64,000 bases of DNA from G965200765 sp965203865 (GTDB taxonomy: Bacteria > Pseudomonadota > Gammaproteobacteria > Arenicellales > JAJDZL01), in assembly GCA_965203865.1 (NCBI GenBank), contig OZ241916.1, positions 1,364,001 to 1,428,000 on the forward strand, in the 5' to 3' direction. The position numbers and the translations under genes are program-made. The notes under the pieces were generated by a model that was given only the letters and a program-made list of their open reading frames with translations, was not told the origin of the DNA and made no database searches. Positions 8,782-16,034 of this stretch are shown one piece after another (positions within the stretch are counted from its first letter, which is position 1; each line of letters opens with the position of its first letter).

Positions 8782-8982
8782 TCACGCAAAAGGAGGCGAT
8801 CCGGTGACCATTGTAATGTAGCATTCTGCCAAAGGGATATAGTCTGAGTTGGGCAAGGAGAAATATCGCATGAAGTCTTCCAGTGAAATTACACCGCTGT
8901 TGTAGTAGTCCATGATTAACTTGCTAGCCGGATGAAGACGGGTGGGGAACTCGCATAGTAATTTAGCTTGTTCAGGGTTCAT
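8782..8982 (-). CDS. Small hypothetical protein (66 aa)
   Basis: A 66-codon frame beginning MNPEQAKLLCEF and ending TGSPPFA, antiparallel to dapB and carA. The composition is protein-like (mixed hydrophobic and charged residues, one predicted helix around residues 17-40) and there is no long frame opposite it. I recognise no family, see no convincing ribosome binding site and no signal peptide. It starts about 130 bp from the left end of the tnpB element. It may be a real small gene or chance. Confidence 0.35.
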   Translation of the reverse strand: MNPEQAKLLCEFPTRLHPASKLIMDYYNSGVISLEDFMRYFSLPNSDYIPLAECYITMVTGSPPFA

Positions 8983-9105
8983 GCAGTTATTGTATGATGT
9001 TGAAACTCAGTCGAAAGAAATTTTTGTGAGACAAGGCACAATTTAATGCGTTAAAATAGCGAAAATTTCAACACAGCTCAGTATTTTCTCAATATCGAAT
9101 TAATG

Positions 9106-9113
9106 ATTTTATG
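9106..9113. repeat. Target site duplication, left copy (ATTTTATG)
   Basis: Eight bases ATTTTATG directly abut the outer end of the left terminal inverted repeat. An identical ATTTTATG stands at 10355-10362, directly outside the right repeat. Exact 8-bp direct repeats placed precisely outside inverted ends are the footprint of a cut-and-paste (DDE) transposition event. The ancestral site would read ...TTAATG-ATTTTATG-ACCCGC..., with the carA start codon inside the duplicated word. Confidence 0.85.
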
Positions 9114-9137
9114 GGGAATTATATACAATGATAACCA
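9114..9137 (+). repeat. Left terminal inverted repeat of the tnpB element
   Basis: 24 bp starting GGGAATTATATACA and ending TGATAACCA. It is the reverse complement of 10331-10354 except for one base (A versus T at repeat position 15). It ends six bases before the tnpB start codon. Confidence 0.9.
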
Positions 9138-9143
9138 ATTGCC

Positions 9144-10349
9144 ATGATTAGAACTTGTACATATACTGCCAAGCTTTCCAAGGACTGCCACAGGAACCTG
9201 GAAGAGTTTCTGAATCAGGAGACACTCTTGTGGAACTGCGCCTTGCAGGAAAGAATAGATGCTTACAAGAAGCAGGGCATAGGTATTTCTTATCTTGACC
9301 AGCAAAAGTCTTTAACCATGATAAGGGAAGAAGACGAGTGGTTTGAGAAGTTTCATTGTTCGTCCCAAAGAACCTGCTTAAGAAGACTGGATAAAGCTTT
9401 CAAGCGGTTTTTTGATAGAGTAAAGAAAGGGGGGAAGCCAGGGTTTCCAAGGTTCAAGTCAAGGAACAGGGGAATCAAGTCTTTTGAAACAGAATCTTTT
9501 CGTATTCACAAGGCAGGACCTTGGCAGTGCATCCGAATAAAAGGAATTGGCAAGTTCAGGTTCAAGGGTGAACTGAAGGGAGAAGCCAAGCTCCTTAGAA
9601 TTGTAAAGACTCCAATTAGAATTAAGATACAACTTGTCTGTGAACTACAGGATATAGAAACTATAGACACAAGGGCTCCTGTAGGAGTGGATGTTGGAGT
9701 CTTGAATAGAGTTAGTCTCTCCAATGGTGTACAGGTTTCTAAAAGAAAAGTTGACAGGACTAAACTAAAGTCCTTGCAGAAAAGAGTTTCAAAATGTGTA
9801 AAAGGATCTAACAGTAGAAAGAAGAAGATTCTTGCTTTAGGCAAGGAGTGGCAGAGAGTCAGGGAAAGAAACAAAGGCTACCTGCATGAATTGACTACAA
9901 GTTTAGTCAAGAACCAGACTTCCAGGTTTTGTGTAGAGGACTTGAAAGTTAAGAATATGACGGCTACTGGCGGTAGCCGTAAAACCGGATTAAACAGATC
10001 AATACTTGACCAGACATGGAGAGACTTTAATGAGATGCTAAGTTACAAGGCTGAGAGTGCCGGTGGCTTCGTATGTAAAGTCAATCCTAAGTTTACATCC
10101 CAGACTTGCTCCAGTTGCAGGCATAAGCCTAATGAGAAAATAGGCTTGTCTGTACGCATGTACGAGTGTCTTGTTTGTGGCTACAAAGGAGACAGGGATG
10201 TAAACGCGGCTATAAATGTTCTTCGTGTCGGATTAAACGGCACTTTGGGCGGGAGGCCCGAAGCGCAGGAAGAAGGAAGGCTTAAAGCATTCATTGGAAT
10301 GCCCACTGCGCAGAACAGTATAAAGTGGTCTGGTTATCAATGTATATAA
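9144..10349 (+). CDS. tnpB: TnpB, RNA-guided DNA endonuclease (IS605 OrfB family), without TnpA
   Basis: 401 residues, full length for TnpB. The split RuvC-like nuclease residues are visible: Asp183 (PVGVDVGV), Glu265 (CVEDLKV) and Asp352 (GDRDVNAA). The zinc ribbon is intact, with Cys322/Cys325 (TCSSC) and Cys342/Cys345 (CLVC). The N-terminal half has the helical/WED region and the PGFPRFKSR stretch common in these proteins. TnpB uses an omega RNA from the element's 3' end to cut DNA beside a short 5' motif, which helps the element persist. The frame is undamaged, so the protein may be active. Its last codons and stop lie inside the right terminal repeat, and carA starts 10 bp further on. 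Confidence 0.92.
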   Translation: MIRTCTYTAKLSKDCHRNLEEFLNQETLLWNCALQERIDAYKKQGIGISYLDQQKSLTMIREEDEWFEKFHCSSQRTCLRRLDKAFKRFFDRVKKGGKPGFPRFKSRNRGIKSFETESFRIHKAGPWQCIRIKGIGKFRFKGELKGEAKLLRIVKTPIRIKIQLVCELQDIETIDTRAPVGVDVGVLNRVSLSNGVQVSKRKVDRTKLKSLQKRVSKCVKGSNSRKKKILALGKEWQRVRERNKGYLHELTTSLVKNQTSRFCVEDLKVKNMTATGGSRKTGLNRSILDQTWRDFNEMLSYKAESAGGFVCKVNPKFTSQTCSSCRHKPNEKIGLSVRMYECLVCGYKGDRDVNAAINVLRVGLNGTLGGRPEAQEEGRLKAFIGMPTAQNSIKWSGYQCI

Positions 10350-10354
10350 TTCCC
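10235..10354 (+). ncRNA. Putative omega RNA (TnpB guide scaffold) overlapping the 3' end of tnpB
   Basis: By analogy with characterised TnpB systems, the scaffold should cover the tnpB 3' end and the right end, with the guide read from the flank. This stretch has nested complementarity: GGGC/GCCC (10247-10250 with 10256-10259), GCGCAG/CTGCGC (10263-10268 with 10306-10311) and an inner GCATTC/GAATGC hairpin (10287-10292 with 10297-10302). The guide would then start at 10355 with ATTTTATGACCCGCGG, which is the carA start region. The 5' boundary is a guess; RNA evidence would be needed to fix it. Confidence 0.45.
10331..10354 (-). repeat. Right terminal inverted repeat of the tnpB element
   Basis: 24 bp read as TGGTTATCAATGTAT...AATTCCC on the plus strand, inverted copy of 9114-9137 with one mismatch. 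It encodes the last residues (GYQCI) and stop codon of TnpB, so the protein end and the transposon end have been fitted together. Confidence 0.9.
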
Positions 10355-10362
10355 ATTTTATG
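10355..10362. repeat. Target site duplication, right copy (contains the carA ATG)
   Basis: ATTTTATG, identical to 9106-9113. The final ATG (10360-10362) is the carA initiation codon, so the insertion kept the carA reading frame intact while moving its original leader about 1.25 kb away. Confidence 0.85.
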
Positions 10363-11502
10363 ACCCGCGGTTTGCTCATGTTGGAGGACGGCAGTTCATT
10401 TGAAGGAACTGCATTCGGTGCGGATGGTTATGCGGTTGGAGAAGTAATCTTCAATACTTCCATAACTGGATATCAGGAGATCGTCACTGACCCGTCATAT
10501 GCAAAGCAAATTGTTACGCTAACGCATCCTCATATAGGCAATGTAGGAACAAATTCTGAGGACATCGAGGCGGATGTGATTCACGCATCTGGACTTGCCG
10601 TAAAAAGCCTGCCTCGGATTGTTAGCAACTGGCGCTCAAAAGATTCCATATCAGATTATCTTAGAGAAAGGAACATTATTGGAATTTGCAACATAGATAC
10701 AAGAAGGCTAACTCGCTTGTTACGGACTAAAGGGGCGCAGAATGGTTGTATCTGCACTGGCGATGCATTAAGCCATGATGAAGCGTTAAAAAAGGCCAGA
10801 GAATTTGAAGGATTGAAAGGCATGGATCTTGCCAAGGTAGTAACTACAGAAAAGGGCTACAGCTGGGATAAGGGATTGCATGAATTAGCTGAAAATTCTT
10901 CAACCAGTTTATTAGAAAGTAAATATCAACTACATGTTATTGCTTATGATTTTGGAGTCAAGCACAATATACTTCGAATGCTGGTTTCACGCGGATGCAA
11001 GGTTGAGGTTGTACCTGCTACGACTCCAATTAGTGAATTGAACATGAATGAAGTGGATGGCATTTTCTTCTCCAACGGTCCCGGAGATCCAGAACCTTGC
11101 GCATATGCAATAGAAACAATTCAGGAAGCAATGAATCTCAAAATTCCAATCTTTGGAATTTGTCTGGGCCATCAGTTATTTGGGCTGGCGGCAGGCGGTC
11201 GTACGATGAAAATGAAATTCGGCCACCACGGAGCGAATCATCCTGTGAAGAATCTTGATACCGGTGAAATTTTTATTACAAGCCAAAACCATGGGTTTGC
11301 AGTAGATGATGAAGATTTGCCCGATTGTCTTCAAGTAACGCATCGATCATTGTTTGATGGTACGATTCAAGGGCTGGAGCATAAAGAACTGCCCGCTTTC
11401 TCGTTTCAGGGACACCCAGAAGCAAGTCCCGGACCGCATGAAACGGGTTCCATGTTCGACCAGTTTGTGCAGAATATGCTGAATGTAAAGAACAAGTTGT
11501 AA
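10360..11502 (+). CDS. carA: Carbamoyl-phosphate synthase small (glutaminase) subunit
   Basis: 380 residues, normal length. The N-terminus LLMLEDGSSFEGTAFG aligns with E. coli CarA, which supports the ATG at 10360. The class I glutamine amidotransferase domain shows FGICLGHQLFGLA (nucleophilic Cys) and SFQGHPEASPGP (His/Glu of the triad). CarA hydrolyses glutamine and channels ammonia to CarB for arginine and pyrimidine synthesis. Upstream is the right end of the tnpB element, so the bases before the ATG are transposon sequence with no evident Shine-Dalgarno. Transcription must read through tnpB or start inside the element. Confidence 0.95.
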   Translation: MTRGLLMLEDGSSFEGTAFGADGYAVGEVIFNTSITGYQEIVTDPSYAKQIVTLTHPHIGNVGTNSEDIEADVIHASGLAVKSLPRIVSNWRSKDSISDYLRERNIIGICNIDTRRLTRLLRTKGAQNGCICTGDALSHDEALKKAREFEGLKGMDLAKVVTTEKGYSWDKGLHELAENSSTSLLESKYQLHVIAYDFGVKHNILRMLVSRGCKVEVVPATTPISELNMNEVDGIFFSNGPGDPEPCAYAIETIQEAMNLKIPIFGICLGHQLFGLAAGGRTMKMKFGHHGANHPVKNLDTGEIFITSQNHGFAVDDEDLPDCLQVTHRSLFDGTIQGLEHKELPAFSFQGHPEASPGPHETGSMFDQFVQNMLNVKNKL

Positions 11503-11515
11503 GCAGGGGGTAGAT

Positions 11516-14500
11516 TTGCCAAAACGCGACGACATTGAATCTATTCTGATTATCGGAGCAGGACCGATTGTTATTGGACAGGCTTGCGAGTTTGACTATT
11601 CGGGTGTACAAGCTTGCCGAGCTTTGCAGGCCGAAAACTATCGTGTAATTTTGGTGAATTCCAACCCGGCCACAATAATGACGGACCCTGATTTTGCAGA
11701 TGCTACCTATATTGAACCCGTACGCTGGGAAAATGTAGCGGAAATTATCAAGAAAGAAAAGCCTTGTGCACTTCTTCCTACAATGGGAGGGCAAACTGGA
11801 TTGAATTGTGCACTCAATCTGGATGCGCATGGCGTGCTGGATGAATTTGGAGTTGAGCTTGTCGGTGCAACGAAAGAATCGATTGACAAAGCTGAGGATC
11901 GGGAGAAATTTCAGAATTGCATGAGCGAGATAGACCTTGAGGTTGTGCATGGCTCTCTTGCCCACAATATGGATGAAGCTTGGGAAATTGCTGAATCTTT
12001 GGGTTTTCCGGTAATTATTCGACCTTCGTTTACACTTGGCGGTAGTGGAGGCGGAATTGCTTACAATCGCGACGAGTTTGCTGATATCTGCCAAAGAGGG
12101 TTGGATGCGTCTCCTACCAATGAGCTTTTGATTGAAGAAAGCATCATTGGGTGGAAGGAGTTTGAAATGGAAGTAGTGCGAGACCATCGGGATAATTGCA
12201 TCATCGTATGCTCCATAGAAAATTTTGATCCAATGGGGGTTCACACTGGCGATTCAATCACTGTGGCCCCTGCCCAAACCCTTACAGATAAAGAATACCA
12301 ACGAATGCGCGATGCAAGCATTGCTGTAATGCGAGTCATTGGCGTTGATACAGGGGGGTCCAACGTACAATTTGCGATAAACCCGGATGATGGCCGCATG
12401 ATAGTTATCGAAATGAATCCACGGGTTTCAAGATCTTCTGCGTTGGCTTCAAAGGCAACAGGATTTCCCATTGCCAAAGTAGCTGCCCGGCTTGCAATAG
12501 GCTATACGCTTGATGAATTGCAAAACGATATTACAGGCGGTGCCATGCCTGCTTCGTTTGAACCTACGATTGACTACATCGTAACAAAGATTCCCAGATT
12601 TGATTTTCGAAAATTTCCACACTCCGACTCTACATTGACAACCCAGATGAAATCAGTTGGTGAAGTGATGGCAATAGGCAGGACATTCCAGGAGTCTCTT
12701 CAAAAAGCCATGCGAGGCCTTGAAATCGGCTCCTGCGGATTTGAGTCGAAATTGAACGAGGAGATACCGCGAGATCGAAGAAATCATGTTATCAATGAAA
12801 ATTTAAGCATTCCGGGCGCTGAACGCTTGTGGCATATTGCAGACGCATTCAGATGTGGATACAGCATGGATGACGTGTTTCGATTAACAAAAATCGATCG
12901 CTGGTTTCTTGCCGAAGTGGAAGACTTGTTGCATACAGAAGCTGAAATTGCACGCACTGGAGGGGAATATACAACTGATCAACTATGGCACTGGAAACAA
13001 AAAGGATTTTCAGATGGGAGGATTGCAGCTTTAACGGATGCGGAAGAAAGCGATGTTCGTGCTATTAGATACGCCAATAGTATTCATCCTGTTTACAAGA
13101 GGGTAGATTCATGCGCCGGGGAGTTTGCAACACCTACTGCCTACATGTATTCAACTTACGATGAGGAATGCGAATCAGAGCCAACAAATGACAAGAAAAT
13201 CGTGGTGTTAGGCGGCGGTCCTAATCGAATTGGGCAGGGTATTGAGTTTGATTACTGCTGTGTGCATGCAGCGATGGCCTTGCGCGAGGATGGTTATCAG
13301 ACAATCATGGTGAACTGTAATCCGGAAACTGTTTCAACTGATTACGACGTATCAGATAGATTGTATTTTGAACCATTAACTGTTGAAGATGTACTGGAAG
13401 TTTGTCGAATTGAAAATCCAGATGGAATGATTGTTCAGTACGGGGGGCAAACTCCGTTGAAAATTGCTCAAGAGTTGTCTGATTCGGGTGTATCAATCGT
13501 GGGAACGACTCCTGAATCAATTCATCAGGCAGAGGACCGCAAGTATTTTCAATCTTTGCTAGAGGATTTGCGACTGAAGCAACCTCCGAACGGAACTGCC
13601 AGCACTGTAGAGGAGGCGTTTACCGTTGCAGAAAGGATCGGATATCCCTTGGTAGTTCGTCCTTCTTATGTACTGGGCGGGCAAGCGATGGAAATAGTTC
13701 AAGACAAGGGACAGTTAAGCAACTACATGACAAAAGCAATAGATGTTTCGCACAGGTCTCCCGTCTTGCTGGACCGCTTTTTGAACGATGCCGTAGAAGT
13801 AGATGTAGATGCAATTTGCGATGGGAAGCAGGTTGTGGTCGGAGGTGTAATGGAACACATTGAAAGGGCAGGTGTACACTCGGGAGATTCGGCTTGTTCT
13901 TTGCCAGCCTACGATCTGGAGCAAGAAATTATTCAAGAAATCAAAGAACAAACTATCAAAATGGCACTTGGATTAAATGTTGTAGGATTAATGAACGTTC
14001 AGTTTGCAGTAAAAGGCAAGCAAATCTATGTGCTGGAAGTCAATCCGCGGGCATCAAGAACAGTACCGTTTGTATCAAAGGCAACTTCATACCCGCTTGC
14101 AAAGATTGGCGCGCGTTGCATGCTTGGACAATCCCTTGCAGAGCAGGGGATTTTTGAAATTAATGAGTTGGGCTACTTTTGTGTGAAAGAAGCTGTTGTG
14201 CCATTTGAAAAATTTCCAGGTGCGGAACCGATACTTGGTCCGGAAATGAAAAGCACGGGCGAAGTTATGGGAGTAGGCAAAACATTTAGCGAAGCTTACT
14301 GGAAAGCTTTTTCAGCAACAGGCTATACCTTTCCAGACGGCGGAACTGCCTTGCTAAGTGTTGCAAGTATTGAACAACAGGGAATTGTCGAGGTGGCACG
14401 CTACTTGAGTAGCAAGGGATTCAATCTGGTTGGAACAAAAGGAACCGCAAATTCCATTGCCAGTAATGGAATTGAAATTACCGTTGCAAACAAAGTTCAG

Positions 14501-14740
14501 GAAGGACGTCCTCATGTAGTAGACATGATAAAGAACGACGAAATTGATCTTATCGTAAATATTCCCAATAAGCGGCAAAGTGTCGCCGATTCAGAAACAA
14601 TCTTGAAAGAAGCAGTGAAACACAAGGTGGCTTACTTCACTACTCTTGCATCTGCTAGAGCAATGTGCTCAGCCTACCAGAATGTTGAAACGCTGATTCC
14701 GTATCAGCTTCAGCAATTACATAAGAATTACGCCAGTTAG
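11516..14740 (+). CDS. carB: Carbamoyl-phosphate synthase large subunit
   Basis: 1074 residues. It starts at TTG 11516 behind a strong purine-rich AGGGGG ribosome binding site, 13 bp after carA. Two homologous ATP-grasp halves are visible: ILIIGAGPIVIGQACEFDYSG at the start and VVLGGGPNRIGQGIEFDYC near residue 563. The C-terminal MGS-like regulatory domain (about residues 940-1074) holds FNLVGTKGTA, where ornithine and nucleotides bind in E. coli. CarB makes carbamoyl phosphate from bicarbonate, ammonia and two ATP. The stop codon lies inside a perfect inverted repeat. Confidence 0.97.
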   Translation: MPKRDDIESILIIGAGPIVIGQACEFDYSGVQACRALQAENYRVILVNSNPATIMTDPDFADATYIEPVRWENVAEIIKKEKPCALLPTMGGQTGLNCALNLDAHGVLDEFGVELVGATKESIDKAEDREKFQNCMSEIDLEVVHGSLAHNMDEAWEIAESLGFPVIIRPSFTLGGSGGGIAYNRDEFADICQRGLDASPTNELLIEESIIGWKEFEMEVVRDHRDNCIIVCSIENFDPMGVHTGDSITVAPAQTLTDKEYQRMRDASIAVMRVIGVDTGGSNVQFAINPDDGRMIVIEMNPRVSRSSALASKATGFPIAKVAARLAIGYTLDELQNDITGGAMPASFEPTIDYIVTKIPRFDFRKFPHSDSTLTTQMKSVGEVMAIGRTFQESLQKAMRGLEIGSCGFESKLNEEIPRDRRNHVINENLSIPGAERLWHIADAFRCGYSMDDVFRLTKIDRWFLAEVEDLLHTEAEIARTGGEYTTDQLWHWKQKGFSDGRIAALTDAEESDVRAIRYANSIHPVYKRVDSCAGEFATPTAYMYSTYDEECESEPTNDKKIVVLGGGPNRIGQGIEFDYCCVHAAMALREDGYQTIMVNCNPETVSTDYDVSDRLYFEPLTVEDVLEVCRIENPDGMIVQYGGQTPLKIAQELSDSGVSIVGTTPESIHQAEDRKYFQSLLEDLRLKQPPNGTASTVEEAFTVAERIGYPLVVRPSYVLGGQAMEIVQDKGQLSNYMTKAIDVSHRSPVLLDRFLNDAVEVDVDAICDGKQVVVGGVMEHIERAGVHSGDSACSLPAYDLEQEIIQEIKEQTIKMALGLNVVGLMNVQFAVKGKQIYVLEVNPRASRTVPFVSKATSYPLAKIGARCMLGQSLAEQGIFEINELGYFCVKEAVVPFEKFPGAEPILGPEMKSTGEVMGVGKTFSEAYWKAFSATGYTFPDGGTALLSVASIEQQGIVEVARYLSSKGFNLVGTKGTANSIASNGIEITVANKVQEGRPHVVDMIKNDEIDLIVNIPNKRQSVADSETILKEAVKHKVAYFTTLASARAMCSAYQNVETLIPYQLQQLHKNYAS

Positions 14741-14760
14741 TTCAACTAACTGGCGTAATT
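14726..14760. terminator. Perfect hairpin at the end of carB, probable bidirectional terminator
   Basis: Arms AATTACGCCAGTTAG (14726-14740) and CTAACTGGCGTAATT (14746-14760) are perfect complements with a 5-base loop TTCAA. The carB stop codon is part of the left arm. The hairpin separates carB from the convergent Bax-inhibitor gene. There is no long T tract, but both outer arms end in A/T-rich runs. Confidence 0.65.
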
Positions 14761-14801
14761 AAATTGAGCAAAGAATTAAACTCAGTGATCTATTGCATTG
14801 G

Positions 14802-15470
14802 CTAATCCCTGAACGCTGCCAGAATGTGTAGCAATGCTAAGAATAGATTGTAAATCGATACAAATAGCGTAACTGTAGCCATTATGTAATTCGTTTCCCC
14901 ACCATGAACAATCTCGCTTGTCTGATAAAGAATCAATCCTGACATCAGCAGAATAAGTACTCCAGACACAGCCAATTGCAGGAACGGCATACTAAAGATC
15001 ACCGCCACTATTGACAATATGAACGCAGCGAGAATTCCTGCAAACAGCATACCCCCCAAGAATGCGAAATTCTTTTTGGTTGTCAGTGCATAAGCGGACA
15101 ATCCCAAAAATATAAGACCGGTGCCTCCAAATGCTGTCATTATCAGTTGATCACCATTTGGAACAGCAGTAAGGTAATAGCTAATTATCGGTCCCAGAGT
15201 TAGCCCCATAAATCCGGTTAAAGCAAATACAAAGACCAGCCCCAACGCGGAATTACGAAACATGCCTGTCAAAAACAAAAGTCCAAAATATCCGACCAAT
15301 GTCAGTATTATGTTTGGTTGCGGCCAGTTGTTTACAGCGGACATCGCTGCAACAAATGCACTAAACAACAATGTTGCTGACAACAGGATATAGGTGTTCC
15401 TGAGAACCTTGTTAGCAACTAGTTCACTCGGCGGTTGTCTTACGACTACCTGCTCATTGAATAGTTTCAT
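14802..15470 (-). CDS. Bax inhibitor-1 / YccA family inner-membrane protein
   Basis: 222 residues with seven hydrophobic segments. The N-terminal NEQVVVRQPPSELVANKVLRNTYILL, given here in part as VLRNTYILLSATLLFSA, is typical of the bacterial BI-1 branch, as are GLTLGPI and the late SIYNLFLALLHIL ending. Bacterial members (YccA, YbhL) sit in the inner membrane; YccA modulates FtsH proteolysis in E. coli, and others act as ion channels. The ATG follows a good GGAGGG ribosome binding site. A promoter with an inverted repeat lies upstream (15490-15535). Convergent with carB. Confidence 0.9.
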   Translation of the reverse strand: MKLFNEQVVVRQPPSELVANKVLRNTYILLSATLLFSAFVAAMSAVNNWPQPNIILTLVGYFGLLFLTGMFRNSALGLVFVFALTGFMGLTLGPIISYYLTAVPNGDQLIMTAFGGTGLIFLGLSAYALTTKKNFAFLGGMLFAGILAAFILSIVAVIFSMPFLQLAVSGVLILLMSGLILYQTSEIVHGGETNYIMATVTLFVSIYNLFLALLHILAAFRD

Positions 15471-15489
15471 ATTTTGAATCCCTCCAATA

Positions 15490-15535
15490 GGTAAAATCTG
15501 AATCTATTTTACCTTGTTCAATACAGTTATTTCAA
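15490..15535 (-). promoter_or_regulatory. Sigma70-type promoter of the BI-1 gene with inverted repeat over the -10
   Basis: On the minus strand, TTGAAA (15530-15535) and TAAAAT (15506-15511) are separated by 18 bp. An inverted repeat GGTAAAAT (15490-15497) and ATTTTACC (15506-15513), with an 8-base spacer, covers the -10 and the likely start site. It could be an operator or a leader hairpin. Confidence 0.5.
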
Positions 15536-15715
15536 ACAAAGAAAAAATCTTATTAAATTCAATTCTTAAAACATTATATGGGGCTGAAATTCATTAATTC
15601 AAATGGATAAATATTTCATACTCATCTGTGAAATTCCAAATAATTCAAGTAATTTACATGAAAGAAGTATAGAATATTTTTCATACCCTAGAATTATTGC
15701 TGTGGCAAGTCGCGA

Positions 15716-15803
15716 GGAGAGGTGGCTGAGTGGACGAAAGCGGCGGTCTTGAAAACCGTTGAAGGGCAACCTTCCGGGGGTTCGAATCCCTCCCTCTCCG
15801 CCA
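15716..15803 (+). tRNA. tRNA-Ser (anticodon UGA)
   Basis: 88 nt including a genomically encoded CCA. The acceptor arm GGAGAGG pairs with CCTCTCC, the anticodon loop CTTGAAA reads UGA, a long variable arm (TTGAAGGGCAACCTTCC region) is typical of class II tRNAs, and the T loop is GGTTCGAATCC. It decodes UCA serine codons. It stands alone between the BI-1 gene and the Dph6-like gene. Confidence 0.96.
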
Positions 15804-16034
15804 AAGATTTTCTATTCGTATTAAACAAAGTGCGAATATTTGCTAAAAAGGCATGCATGAACCAACCTTTCGGGGGTAAGTGGAAACCTGCGTTATTTCT
15901 TCAAAACAGCAGTACGGATATTTACTTTGGCGAGAATGAATGTTGATATGCGGGACTGAAATGGTGTTCATGGTAAATTTTAATGCTTTGGTAAAAATGA
16001 CTTCAAGTGCCAATTCAGTTGGAAAAATACTGTC

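Larger units (their letters stand above)
9114..10354 (+). mobile_element. 1241-bp tnpB-only transposable element with terminal inverted repeats and 8-bp target duplication
   Basis: The element is bounded by inverted repeats at 9114-9137 and 10331-10354 that match at 23 of 24 positions, and by an exact 8-bp direct repeat outside them. Its only gene is tnpB (9144-10349). No tnpA (HUH Y1 transposase), serine recombinase or DDE transposase is inside. IS200/IS605-type tnpB elements carry subterminal hairpins rather than long inverted ends and make no target duplications, so this looks like a non-autonomous DDE-type element carrying tnpB. Ends starting GGG with 8-bp duplications recall IS1595- or ISL3-type mobilisation (family knowledge; not assignable here). 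Confidence 0.85.

Noticed and set aside
9144..10349. Classification of the tnpB locus as an ordinary IS200/IS605 element
   Set aside because: There is no tnpA, and the long terminal inverted repeats plus 8-bp duplication do not fit that family's ends.
11276..12244. 322-codon minus-strand frame across the carA/carB junction
   Set aside because: It lies wholly opposite two clear genes, spans their boundary, and its translation (many Ser, His, Arg, Asn) is that of a shadow frame.
15722..15946. 75-codon frame starting inside tRNA-Ser
   Set aside because: Its first third is the tRNA itself; the rest has no coding character.
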